A DNA stretch of 64,000 nucleotides from Mariniflexile sp. AS56 (lineage in GTDB: Bacteria; Bacteroidota; Bacteroidia; Flavobacteriales; Flavobacteriaceae), in NCBI RefSeq assembly GCF_030552475.1, contig NZ_JAUPED010000001.1:496001-560000 (forward strand), read 5' to 3'. Shown here piece by piece: positions 54,984 to 63,677 of the stretch. The notes under the pieces were generated by a model that did no database searches, was not told where the DNA came from, and saw nothing but the letters and a program-made list of their open reading frames with translations. Position 1 is the first letter of the stretch. Every line of letters begins with the position of its first letter. Position numbers and translations under genes: made by a program.

Positions 54984-55955
54984 ATGACATTAGCGAACAA
55001 TATACTAACCATACTAGACACCAAAATATATCCTGGCGAAAGCAAAGAGATCGATTTTGATGTTGCCAACTTACACACCTCATCACCGGTAAACGTGCCT
55101 ATTATTATTGAGCGCGCCAAAAAACCTGGACCCATTGTATTATTTACCGCTGGTATTCATGGTGACGAAGTAAATGGGGTTGAAATTGTAAGACAGCTTA
55201 TTGCCAAAGGCATTAATAAACCTAAAATTGGGACTATTATATGTATTCCGGTTATTAACATTTTCGGGTTTATAAATTTAAAACGCGAATTTCCCGATGG
55301 CCGAGATTTAAACCGCGTGTTTCCAGGTAGTGTAGACGGCTCTTTAGCCAGTCGTGTTGCCCATAAATTAATACACGACGTTATTCCTTGTGTAGATTGT
55401 GTTATCGATTTTCACACAGGTGGCTCGGGTAGATTTAATGCACCACAAATACGCATAAGTAAAGAAAACAGACGGCTAAACGAACTGGCTAAAGTGTTTG
55501 CTGCACCCTTCGTGTTGTATTCTAAAACCCTAAGCAAATCGTTTAGAAACACCTGTTTTAAATTAGGAAAAGACATGTTGCTTTTTGAAGGTGGCAAATC
55601 CATTCATATTGATGAAAGTGTTACCATTCATGGTGTTAACGGGTCTAAACGTATATTGAAACATTTAGGTATGCTTAACACAAGCTCTAAAGCAACCATA
55701 GCAAAAAAGGAAACCGTATTTATTAATGAAAGTAGGTGGCAACGTGCTAGTTTTTCAGGCATGTTTAGGGCCACTATAGCCACTGGAAGCCTTGTTAAAA
55801 AAGGCGATGTTTTAGGCTATATTACAGACCCTTATGGTAAACTAAACCAAGCTGTTAAAGCACCAAATTCTGGGTATATCATTAATGTAAACGAATCGCC
55901 CATTGTATACCAAGGGGATGCTTTGTTTCATATTTCCACCAAACTTAAACGCTAA
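54984..55955 (+). CDS. Succinylglutamate desuccinylase / aspartoacylase family zinc hydrolase
   Basis: A 323-residue M14-like zinc hydrolase. GIHGDEVNGVEIV gives the HxxE zinc pair, NRVFPGS the Arg/substrate loop, and DFHTGGSGRF the third His. A C-terminal ~90-residue beta-barrel domain (SFSGMFRATIATGSLVKKGD, VLGYI) follows. It is translationally adjacent to rimK (2-base gap). In this setting it could remove or process glutamate-linked modifications, although the AstE family acts on N-acyl amino acids. No second arginine-catabolism gene is present, so classical AstE function is unlikely. Confidence 0.87.
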   Translation: MTLANNILTILDTKIYPGESKEIDFDVANLHTSSPVNVPIIIERAKKPGPIVLFTAGIHGDEVNGVEIVRQLIAKGINKPKIGTIICIPVINIFGFINLKREFPDGRDLNRVFPGSVDGSLASRVAHKLIHDVIPCVDCVIDFHTGGSGRFNAPQIRISKENRRLNELAKVFAAPFVLYSKTLSKSFRNTCFKLGKDMLLFEGGKSIHIDESVTIHGVNGSKRILKHLGMLNTSSKATIAKKETVFINESRWQRASFSGMFRATIATGSLVKKGDVLGYITDPYGKLNQAVKAPNSGYIINVNESPIVYQGDALFHISTKLKR

Positions 55956-55962
55956 TAAGAAC

Positions 55963-56526
55963 ATGCTTAAAGCCGAATTACGAAAACAATATAAAACCCT
56001 TCGTAATGCCTTATCAACTCCTGAAGTTGATGATTTCAGCCTATCCATAGCCAATCAACTTTTAAAATTACCTATTTGGGAGCTTTCATTCTATCACATT
56101 TTTTTAGCGATTGAAGAACACAAAGAAGTAAATACCGATTATATTTTAAATATTTTATCTGGCAAAGACAAACACATTCTCATTTCTAAAAGTGATTTTG
56201 AAACCGGCTTGATGACGCATTTTCTTTTAACCGATAATACCGTTATTAAAAAAAACAGCTACAACATTCCCGAACCTGTTGATGGTATTGAAATTCTAAA
56301 CGACAAGATTGAGGTGGTTTTCATACCGCTGTTAGCTTTTGATAAAAAAGGAAATCGTGTGGGCTATGGCAAAGGTTTCTACGACCGCTTTTTAGCCAAC
56401 TGCAAACCCGAAACCATTAAAATTGGGCTTTCTTTTTTTGAAGCTGAAACCGAAATAACCAATCTTTTTGAAAGTGATATTAGATTGGATTATTGTGTGA
56501 CGCCGAAGGAGGTTTACAAATTTTAA
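55963..56526 (+). CDS. 5-Formyltetrahydrofolate cyclo-ligase
   Basis: A 187-residue enzyme converting 5-formyl-THF to 5,10-methenyl-THF with ATP. MLKAELRKQYKTLRNAL is the N-terminal basic helix, IFLAIEEHKEVNTD and IPLLAFDKKGNRVGYGKGFY follow, and GYGKGFYDRFL is the family signature. An in-frame start at 55903 lies within the previous gene and is not used; ATG 55963 follows that stop by 7 bases. It is the last gene of the rimB-rimK cluster and ends 4 bases into the convergent OmpA-like gene. Confidence 0.93.
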   Translation: MLKAELRKQYKTLRNALSTPEVDDFSLSIANQLLKLPIWELSFYHIFLAIEEHKEVNTDYILNILSGKDKHILISKSDFETGLMTHFLLTDNTVIKKNSYNIPEPVDGIEILNDKIEVVFIPLLAFDKKGNRVGYGKGFYDRFLANCKPETIKIGLSFFEAETEITNLFESDIRLDYCVTPKEVYKF

Positions 56527-58430
56527 TTAACGCAATTCTCGCAATAGGCATCATTTAAATAATCGTTTTGTAACAGTTGAAAGGTCACACCTCCCTTATC
56601 TATAGAATTAAATAATTTACAATAACGCTCTTTATTCATGTTGATGGCATTCAACATAATTGTTCTGTAATTTGAGTCTTCCGTCAATTCATTATCAATT
56701 AATGTTAAGTTTAAATAATAGAACAATAAATCTTCGTTAATATCAATACTCTTCGCTTTATTTTCCAATAGTTTAACAGACATAGTTGAATTGGCATAAT
56801 AACTAAAAAACTGGGCTAAACTTAAATAATCGTAATCTGATAAAGGGAAATTCTTATAATGACTATTTATAAATGCCACCGATTTATCCTTGTTCTCATA
56901 ATCCCTTTCACGCATAAAACTTTCAGCTTTTATAATATGAAAGTTGACCATCATTCTATCAATTAGCGCAGCATCTATTTTATAACTCTTTAAAGCAGCA
57001 ATTTCGCCTTTAAGTTTTGCTTCGTCTACTGGCAACGCTTTATGGCGCCACAATTTTATCATAATAGCTGTTTTATTGTACTTCACTTCACCATCTTTGG
57101 GCGCCAATTTTTCCAATTCTAGCAATTCATTATATACAATTAAAGATTGTCGTACATCTAACACACTTCGAAAGGCTGAGTTTTTATTAAATATTTTAAC
57201 AAATTTAGATTGTTTTGGAACCTCCATTTTACCCAAAAAATCAGGATTAACCACTTTATTCTTCAACTTTTCGAAAATGGAATTCTGAATTTCCAAGGCG
57301 TCACTTATAGCTTCAGATTTTATAGTCGCGTTAAACTTGCTCATCAATTCATCTGGCGACATGTTCTCGTACTTATCTTTCCTTTCTAACTCCAATTCTA
57401 AAACGGCCTTTCTGTGATTCTTCAGAATAGGTTCCAACTCGACAGCAAGCCCATCATTTAATTGCTCTTTAATTTTACTTTTTGACAATTCAATCAAATT
57501 TTCATGGTTTGACCCTTTAATATCGTTCAAAAATTCAACCCAATTTTCAGATGAAGAAACCTCTGTTTTAATAGTTGCCTTTTGGAATGATTGCAAAGCC
57601 AAAACAATACTATTCGCTCTTGATTCCTGAAGTTTTACATTCCGTTCTAAACTTCCTTCAACCGATGAATAGGCTTTAATTTTAATCGCCTTTATATCAT
57701 AATTTGTCAACCTTAACGAATCATAAATGGGCTTAATATCCCCTTGCGAATAGGCTGCTTTGTTTTTCTCGAATGGAATTTTAAATTTTAATGTTTTATT
57801 TCTAATAACAACTTCAGTATCAGAAATGGTTTTTATTTCTTTTGGGTTATAGGTTAGAGAATCTAAGTACAATCCCATATCTAGCAAATCCCAAGGGTAA
57901 GATTCCAAGTGGTAAATCCAATAATATCTACATAAATTATTGTTGTTTAAAAACAATATATTGAATTCTAATTCCTTACTTACCAATGCTTCTGGCACAT
58001 TCCCAACATGCACTCGAAATAAATTTTCTCCATATGGCTTTAAACTTCCTCGTAATTTTGGAGTAAAAACAGGCCGAAGCAACTCGCCTTTTATTTGTGG
58101 ATTTCCAATAATAATTTCATCACAACCATAAATTTCTTTCGAAACTACGTCTATAGCGAGTCCATCTTGAGCATTCTTAAAAAGCTTTTGGAACCATGCT
58201 TTATCATTTACTTGAAAGTATAAACGATTTTGATCTCTTACAATGGAAAATTGAACCTCTTTTGGCTTCTGATTAAATACCTGAATACATTCTTGACATT
58301 TTTGATCTCTATCATTTCCTGGAAAAATAATACCAAATTTATCTTGAGCGGAAAGCACCGAAAAATTGAAGATTGCAAATGAAATAATTAAGAGAATGTA
58401 GTATTTATTTAACTGACTTTTTTTGTTCAT
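56523..58430 (-). CDS. Exported protein with OmpA-like segment, function unknown
   Basis: A 635-residue protein with a signal peptide (MNKKSQLNKYYILLIISFAI, cleaved near SAQ). Cysteine pairs lie at both ends: CQECIQVFN near the mature N-terminus and YCENCVN at the very C-terminus. The middle contains IKIKAYSSVEGSLERNVKLQ followed by ESRANSIVLAL, which resembles the OmpA-family peptidoglycan-binding fold. The C-terminal ~250 residues are helical and repeat-like (TPR-like, e.g. ALIDRMMVNFHIIKAESFMR). No family is firmly recognised. It may be an envelope-anchored scaffold. It is convergent with the 5-formyl-THF cyclo-ligase gene (4-base overlap). Confidence 0.75.
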   Translation of the reverse strand: MNKKSQLNKYYILLIISFAIFNFSVLSAQDKFGIIFPGNDRDQKCQECIQVFNQKPKEVQFSIVRDQNRLYFQVNDKAWFQKLFKNAQDGLAIDVVSKEIYGCDEIIIGNPQIKGELLRPVFTPKLRGSLKPYGENLFRVHVGNVPEALVSKELEFNILFLNNNNLCRYYWIYHLESYPWDLLDMGLYLDSLTYNPKEIKTISDTEVVIRNKTLKFKIPFEKNKAAYSQGDIKPIYDSLRLTNYDIKAIKIKAYSSVEGSLERNVKLQESRANSIVLALQSFQKATIKTEVSSSENWVEFLNDIKGSNHENLIELSKSKIKEQLNDGLAVELEPILKNHRKAVLELELERKDKYENMSPDELMSKFNATIKSEAISDALEIQNSIFEKLKNKVVNPDFLGKMEVPKQSKFVKIFNKNSAFRSVLDVRQSLIVYNELLELEKLAPKDGEVKYNKTAIMIKLWRHKALPVDEAKLKGEIAALKSYKIDAALIDRMMVNFHIIKAESFMRERDYENKDKSVAFINSHYKNFPLSDYDYLSLAQFFSYYANSTMSVKLLENKAKSIDINEDLLFYYLNLTLIDNELTEDSNYRTIMLNAINMNKERYCKLFNSIDKGGVTFQLLQNDYLNDAYCENCVN

Positions 58431-58509
58431 TTTATATATTTTGAAACATCAAACAGAGGCTCCAATTTATGAAAAAAAACTTACAGTTATTGATTCTCAA
58501 TAGAAAAAC

Positions 58510-59130
58510 CTAATGCTTAGGAAATGCTCTTTTATTAAAAACAATAAGCATGATAAAACCTGTGCTTATCGCCATGTCTGCAACGTTAAAAACGGGTTCG
58601 AAAAAATTAAAGCGTTTCCCGCCACCTAATGGAAACCATTCGGGTAAATCTATCTCAAATAACGGAAAGTACAACATATCGACTACACGGCCATGTAGCA
58701 AGCTATCATAACCACCTGTTTCTGGCAAAAAGGCGGCAACTTGATTAAAACTATCTTCAAATAAAACACCGTAAAAAACAGAGTCGATAATATTACCTAA
58801 AGCACCTGCAAAAATAAGCGCGATTGATAGAATTAAAATTCTAGATGCATTTTTTCGAGTGGCATCAAACAACCAATACCCAATTCCAAAAATAGCAACA
58901 ATTCTAAATACGGTTAAAAATATTTTAGCAGAACGGTCTGAAATGAAAGACACAAAATCGCTAATTTTTGTTCCCCAAGCCATCCCATCATTCTCAATAA
59001 AATAGATTTGAAACCAGCTAAATACCTCAATATTTTCTTGAAGTTTGAAATGTGTTTTTATATATATTTTACTGACTTGATCGATAAGCAAAACTATAAA
59101 AATTAGAACGATTGATTTTTTTAATGACAT
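58510..59130 (-). CDS. lspA: Lipoprotein signal peptidase (signal peptidase II)
   Basis: A 206-residue inner-membrane aspartyl protease that cleaves prolipoprotein signal peptides, needed for the many lipoproteins here. Four membrane segments are visible. The catalytic aspartates lie in GALGNIIDSVFYG and FNVADMAISTG, and the conserved IENDGMAWG replaces the usual N-x-G-x-A-F-G loop. It is longer than the ~165-residue E. coli protein, mainly through inserted loops such as FNQVAAFLPETGGYDSLLHG. It is downstream of the dksA-like gene, separated by a terminator hairpin. Confidence 0.94.
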   Translation of the reverse strand: MSLKKSIVLIFIVLLIDQVSKIYIKTHFKLQENIEVFSWFQIYFIENDGMAWGTKISDFVSFISDRSAKIFLTVFRIVAIFGIGYWLFDATRKNASRILILSIALIFAGALGNIIDSVFYGVLFEDSFNQVAAFLPETGGYDSLLHGRVVDMLYFPLFEIDLPEWFPLGGGKRFNFFEPVFNVADMAISTGFIMLIVFNKRAFPKH

Positions 59131-59176
59131 AAACGAAAATTACAATTTAAAATTCACGGTTTTAACCAAACAAAAA

Positions 59177-59213
59177 AACGTCTCAAACCCGATAAGCATC
59201 GGTCGAGACGTTT
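59177..59213 (-). terminator. Terminator between the dksA-like gene and lspA
   Basis: Arms AAACGTCTC / GAGACGTTT, with an inner stem built from CCCGAT and ATCGGT, followed on the minus strand by a long T-run. Confidence 0.8.
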
Positions 59214-59234
59214 AATTATATACTTAAAATAATA

Positions 59235-59615
59235 TTATTGCATATTTTTTGCTTCAATACTTAAAGTAGCATGAGGCACTAGTTTTAAACGCTCTTTAGC
59301 AATTAGCTTACCAGTAACTCTACAAACACCATAGGTTTTGTTTTCAATTCTAATTAAAGCATTTTTTAAATCGCGAATAAATTTCTCTTGTCTAATAGCT
59401 AAAGCAGAGTTAGACTCTTTACTCATCACTTCACTTCCTTCGTCAAAAGCTTTAAAAGTTGGCGACGTATCTTCTGTTCCATTATTATGGTCGTTCATAT
59501 ACGCACTTTTAATCAACTCTAAATCGTGTTGTGCTTTCACTATTTTATCTTGAATTAGCGCTTTGAATTCGGCTAAATCAGCATCAGAATATCTTACATT
59601 TAAATCTAGGCTCAT
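59235..59615 (-). CDS. DksA/TraR-family protein with a one-cysteine degenerate zinc finger
   Basis: A 126-residue cytoplasmic protein of the DksA/TraR family, which modulates RNA polymerase. A long coiled coil (about 12-95) has an acidic tip region GTEDTSPTFKAFDEGSEVMS. The C-terminal zinc-finger region reads YGVCRVTGKLIAKERLKLVP followed by HATLSIEAKNMQ: only one of the four expected cysteines remains, the others being Thr, Ser and Ala. This degenerate form is, from memory, usual in Flavobacteriaceae, not a local loss. It lies 4 bases after ileS and is co-transcribed with it. Confidence 0.9.
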   Translation of the reverse strand: MSLDLNVRYSDADLAEFKALIQDKIVKAQHDLELIKSAYMNDHNNGTEDTSPTFKAFDEGSEVMSKESNSALAIRQEKFIRDLKNALIRIENKTYGVCRVTGKLIAKERLKLVPHATLSIEAKNMQ

Positions 59616-59619
59616 AATA

Positions 59620-62600
59620 TTAATGTTTTTGAATGAACAATTTGGTATTTACATCATCAAACGCAATTTCTATACCACTATCTAATTTATCAATAATTTC
59701 AAGATCTTCGGTTAGTGTTTCTGCTTTAATATACGACAAATTTATATTTATTGCCATATCTATTTGCGCATCGCTTTGCAATTTAACATCTATTCTATCG
59801 GTTACTTCAAACCCAGAGTCTTTTCTTAAGTTCTGAATACGGTTTACAAGTTCTCTGGCAATTCCTTCTCTTTTCAAATCTTCAGAGATAGTAACATCTA
59901 AAGCAACGGTTAAATTTCCTTCGTTTGCTACCAACCAACCCTCAATATCTTGTGATGTAATTTCTACATCATCAAGTGCTAAAGTTATATTTTTTCCATT
60001 AACTTCAATATCTAAAACACCGTTTTGTTCTATTTTGTTAATATCTTCTGCTAAAAAGTTAGTAACTGCTCCAGCAATGGCCTTCATATCCTTTCCAAAA
60101 CGAGGTCCAAGGGTTTTGAAGTTCGGTTTTATTTGTTTCACCAACATTTCTGAAGCTTCCTCTAAAAGTTCAACTTCTTTAACGTTCACTTCATGCTTTA
60201 TCAAATCTGATACAGCCAAAATCTCTTCCTTTTGTTGCTTACTAGTAACAGGAATCATGATTTTTTGAAGTGGCTGGCGTACTTTTATCTTTTCTTTAGC
60301 ACGTAATGATAACACTAAAGACGATATAGTTTGTGCCGCTTCCATTTTGCGTTCCAAAATTTTATCTACAAAAGCTTCATCATACACAGGGAAATTTGCC
60401 AAATGCACACTTTCAAAACTTTCTTTTTTGGTCACGGCATTTAAATCTAAATACAATTTATCCATAAAGAAGGGCGCAATAGGTGCGCTTAACTTCGCAA
60501 TGGTTTCCATACACGTATAAAGCGTTTGGTAAGCCGAAATTTTATCTTGTTGGTAATCGCCTTTCCAGAAACGTCTTCTACTTAAACGCACATACCAGTT
60601 ACTTACATAATCTTGTGTAAAATCTGAAATGGCACGTGCTGCTCTTGTTGGTTCGTACTCCGCATAAAACGCGTCTACTTTCTTGATTAATGTGTTTAAT
60701 TCTGAAAGAATCCAACGGTCTATTTCTGGGCGTTCGTTTAAAGCAATATCCGCTTCAGCATACGTGAAATTATCTAAATTTGCATACAACTGAAAGAATG
60801 AATAGGTATTATAAAGCGTTCCGAAAAACTTACGTTTTACTTCCTCAATACCTTCTAAATCGAATTTTAAATTGTCCCACGGGTTGGCATTCGCAATCAT
60901 GTACCAACGTGTAGCATCGGCGCCATAAGTTGATAAAGTCTCGAAAGGATCGACTGCATTCCCTAAACGCTTGGACATTTTTTGTCCGTTTTTATCCAAC
61001 ACCAATCCGTTAGACACTACGTTTTTATAAGCAACCGAATCGAAAACCATAGTACCAATAGCATGAAGTGTATAAAACCAACCACGTGTTTGGTCTACGC
61101 CTTCTGCAATAAAATCAGCTGGATACGAGGTTCCATTATCAATTAAATCTTTATTTTCAAACGGGTAATGCCATTGTGCATAGGGCATAGAACCAGAATC
61201 GAACCAAACATCTATTAAATCGCTTTCGCGGAACATTTTTTGACCCGATGGCGATACTAAAACAATAGCATCTACAATATTTTTATGTAAATCGATTTTC
61301 GCATAGTTCTCTTCAGAATTGTTTCCAATTTCGAAATCTTCAAAAATATCTTTTGAAAGTACACCTGCTGAAACCGCTTTCGCCATTTCACCTTTCAACT
61401 CTTCCACAGAACCGATGCAGATTTCCTCTTTACCATCTTCCGTTCTCCAAATTGGTAATGGAATACCCCAATAACGGGAACGCGATAAATTCCAATCGTT
61501 CGCATTTGCTAACCAGTTTCCAAAACGTCCTGTACCGGTTGCTTTTGGCTTCCAGTTTATAGTTTCATTTAATTCGAACATGCGTTCTTTTACATCGGTT
61601 ACCTTAATAAACCAAGAATCTAATGGATAATAAAGAATTGGTTTATCGGTTCTCCAACAGTTTGGGTAACTGTGTTTATATTTCTCAACCTTAAAGGCTT
61701 TATTTTCTTCTTTTAATCTAATAGCAATTTCAACATCTACCGAGCGCTCTGGCGCTTCACCATCGTTGTAATATTCATTCTTCACGTATTTACCAGCGTA
61801 TTCACCCATTTCTGGTCTGAATTTCCCTTGTAAATCTACCAACGGCACCAAGTTTCCATTCTCATCTTTTACCAACAATGGTGGTATTTCAGGTACGGCT
61901 TGTTTAGCAACCAAGGCATCATCTGCACCAAAAGTTGGCGCGGTGTGTACAATTCCTGTACCATCTTCCGTGGTTACGAAATCGCCAGCAATAACTCTAA
62001 AGGCATTTTCAGGGTTATCGTTTGGAAGCACATATTGTAATAATTGCTCGTATTTTATGCCTACTAAATCAGCACCTTTACATTCGGCCGCCACTAAAAA
62101 AGGAATCTTTTTATCTTCTTTTGTATAGCTACTTAATACCTCAACATCTTCCGTTTGTTTATATTTTCCAGCAAATTGTTTTGCTACTAAATTTTTAGCA
62201 AGAATAACATGAACAGGCTCGAAAGTGTATTGGTTGTATGTTGCAACAACTACATAGTCAATTTTAGCACCTACTGTTAAGGCAGTATTACTTGGCAAGG
62301 TCCAAGGTGTGGTTGTCCAAGCAAGAATGTGTAAATGATCGAATTGTTTTAGAAACTCAGGTAATGAGTTAACATCAGCTTTAAACTGTGCCACGATAGT
62401 CGTATCGGTTACGTCTTGATACGTTCCTGGTTGGTTTAGCTCGTGCGAACTTAAACCTGTACCTGCTTTTGGAGAATATGGCTGAATGGTGTACCCTTTG
62501 TACATCAAACTCTTATTATAAATCTCTTTAAGCAGCCACCAAACAGACTCCATGTATTTTGGCTCGTAGGTAATGTATGGATCGTCCATATCTACCCAAT

Positions 62601-63039
62601 AGCCCATTTTTTGAGTTAAATCATTCCAAACATCTGTATAACGCATCACCGCCTTACGGCAAGCAGCGTTATAATCTTCTACCGAAATGGTTTTCCCAAT
62701 ATCTTCTTTTGTAATGCCTAATTCTTTTTCAACACCCAATTCAATAGGTAAACCATGCGTATCCCAACCTGCTTTACGCTTTACTTGGAACCCTTTCATG
62801 GTTTTGTAACGTGGAAAAATATCTTTAATGGCACGCGCTAAAACGTGGTGTACACCTGGCAAACCATTTGCAGATGGTGGTCCTTCAAAAAACACAAACG
62901 ATTCGTTGTTCTCTCTGGTAGAAACACTTTTTTCAAATATGTTGTTTTCTTGCCAGTAGTTAAGAATTTCGTCAGCTACTTTTGGCAAGTCAAGACCTTT
63001 ATATTCAGGGAATTTAGCACTCATTGTATCAAATTTCAT
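59620..63039 (-). CDS. ileS: Isoleucyl-tRNA synthetase, type 2 (IleRS2) with altered HIGH motif GVHH
   Basis: A 1139-residue class I synthetase charging tRNA-Ile. Motifs: FFEGPPSANGLPGVHHVLAR (residues 51-70) is the HIGH region, GWDTHGLPIELGVEKELG follows, an editing domain (AWTTTPWTLPSNTAL) comes next, and KMSKRLGN is at about residue 687. The length, the C-terminal region and the sequence around the HIGH region place it in the eukaryote-like IleRS2 group. The normal HxGH is replaced by GVHH (62845-62856). ATG 63039 gives MKFDTMSAKFPEYKG; an ATG at 63024 (MSAKFPEYKG) is an equally possible start. It leads the ileS-dksA pair. Confidence 0.96.
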   Translation of the reverse strand: MKFDTMSAKFPEYKGLDLPKVADEILNYWQENNIFEKSVSTRENNESFVFFEGPPSANGLPGVHHVLARAIKDIFPRYKTMKGFQVKRKAGWDTHGLPIELGVEKELGITKEDIGKTISVEDYNAACRKAVMRYTDVWNDLTQKMGYWVDMDDPYITYEPKYMESVWWLLKEIYNKSLMYKGYTIQPYSPKAGTGLSSHELNQPGTYQDVTDTTIVAQFKADVNSLPEFLKQFDHLHILAWTTTPWTLPSNTALTVGAKIDYVVVATYNQYTFEPVHVILAKNLVAKQFAGKYKQTEDVEVLSSYTKEDKKIPFLVAAECKGADLVGIKYEQLLQYVLPNDNPENAFRVIAGDFVTTEDGTGIVHTAPTFGADDALVAKQAVPEIPPLLVKDENGNLVPLVDLQGKFRPEMGEYAGKYVKNEYYNDGEAPERSVDVEIAIRLKEENKAFKVEKYKHSYPNCWRTDKPILYYPLDSWFIKVTDVKERMFELNETINWKPKATGTGRFGNWLANANDWNLSRSRYWGIPLPIWRTEDGKEEICIGSVEELKGEMAKAVSAGVLSKDIFEDFEIGNNSEENYAKIDLHKNIVDAIVLVSPSGQKMFRESDLIDVWFDSGSMPYAQWHYPFENKDLIDNGTSYPADFIAEGVDQTRGWFYTLHAIGTMVFDSVAYKNVVSNGLVLDKNGQKMSKRLGNAVDPFETLSTYGADATRWYMIANANPWDNLKFDLEGIEEVKRKFFGTLYNTYSFFQLYANLDNFTYAEADIALNERPEIDRWILSELNTLIKKVDAFYAEYEPTRAARAISDFTQDYVSNWYVRLSRRRFWKGDYQQDKISAYQTLYTCMETIAKLSAPIAPFFMDKLYLDLNAVTKKESFESVHLANFPVYDEAFVDKILERKMEAAQTISSLVLSLRAKEKIKVRQPLQKIMIPVTSKQQKEEILAVSDLIKHEVNVKEVELLEEASEMLVKQIKPNFKTLGPRFGKDMKAIAGAVTNFLAEDINKIEQNGVLDIEVNGKNITLALDDVEITSQDIEGWLVANEGNLTVALDVTISEDLKREGIARELVNRIQNLRKDSGFEVTDRIDVKLQSDAQIDMAININLSYIKAETLTEDLEIIDKLDSGIEIAFDDVNTKLFIQKH

Positions 63040-63128
63040 TTCGAGGAGCGAAATTAAGGAATTTTGATAAAAAAGTATGTTTAAATAAACAAAAACCTTT
63101 ACCTGAATTTAAATGTGAGGTATTTAAA

Positions 63129-63590
63129 CTACTGCGCCTTTTTAAATGCTTTTTGAAAGCGAGTTGCTTTGTTTAAAAGTATTTTTTGTTCTTCCGCATT
63201 CACTTGCTCTTTAGCAACCACTTTTTTGTTTTGAATGTAGATTTTTTTTGCCGGCGTATTTGCAGTTTCTGAAGTAATGAAAATCAATTTATTATCCGAA
63301 AAATAATAAGTCTCTGTGATGGTTTTACTCGTTATTTCAATGTTTTTTATTTTAACTAATTCTTTACTATTTTCATCAAAAAACACGTAGTATTTAAACG
63401 TTCCAATATCTTTAAAACCATCTTTATCGGTTAAAGCGCCTTCTGTTAAAGTTTCTTTTAAATTTTTATTAGCATCAATTTTAAGTGTTGCTTTTTCTGT
63501 TTTAGCCACAGCGGCATCTGTACTTAAAGTTGTTTTAGTTCCACAAGAAAGAACCGTTACTAGTAATAATATATATGCTAAATTTTTCAT
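63129..63590 (-). CDS. Small predicted lipoprotein, function unknown
   Basis: A 153-residue exported lipoprotein: MKNLAYILLLVTVLSC gives lipobox Cys16. The mature part is rich in Lys, Thr and Glu, with a beta-rich middle (TFKYYVFFDENSKELVKIKN, TETYYFSDNKLIFITSE) and a basic helical C-terminus (LLNKATRFQKAFKKAQ). No family is recognised. It lies between ileS and a T9SS-secreted protein gene, with a strong terminator on its upstream side, so it is probably a single-gene unit. Confidence 0.7.
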   Translation of the reverse strand: MKNLAYILLLVTVLSCGTKTTLSTDAAVAKTEKATLKIDANKNLKETLTEGALTDKDGFKDIGTFKYYVFFDENSKELVKIKNIEITSKTITETYYFSDNKLIFITSETANTPAKKIYIQNKKVVAKEQVNAEEQKILLNKATRFQKAFKKAQ

Positions 63591-63628
63591 CTATTTTTCG
63601 TTTTTCAATAGATGTGAATGTAAAACAT

Positions 63629-63662
63629 AAAAAAAGCCTAAACAAATGTTTAGGCTTTTTTT
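63629..63662. terminator. Terminator of the T9SS protein gene (63678-64000)
   Basis: 16-bp perfect arms AAAAAAAGCCTAAACA / TGTTTAGGCTTTTTTT with a 2-base loop, T-runs on both strands. Confidence 0.85.
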
Positions 63663-63677
63663 ATGAGTGCTATGAAA

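Noticed and set aside
54984-55955. Classical succinylglutamate desuccinylase of arginine degradation
   Set aside because: No other arginine succinyltransferase-pathway gene is nearby and the gene is coupled to rimK; the family assignment stands but the pathway does not.
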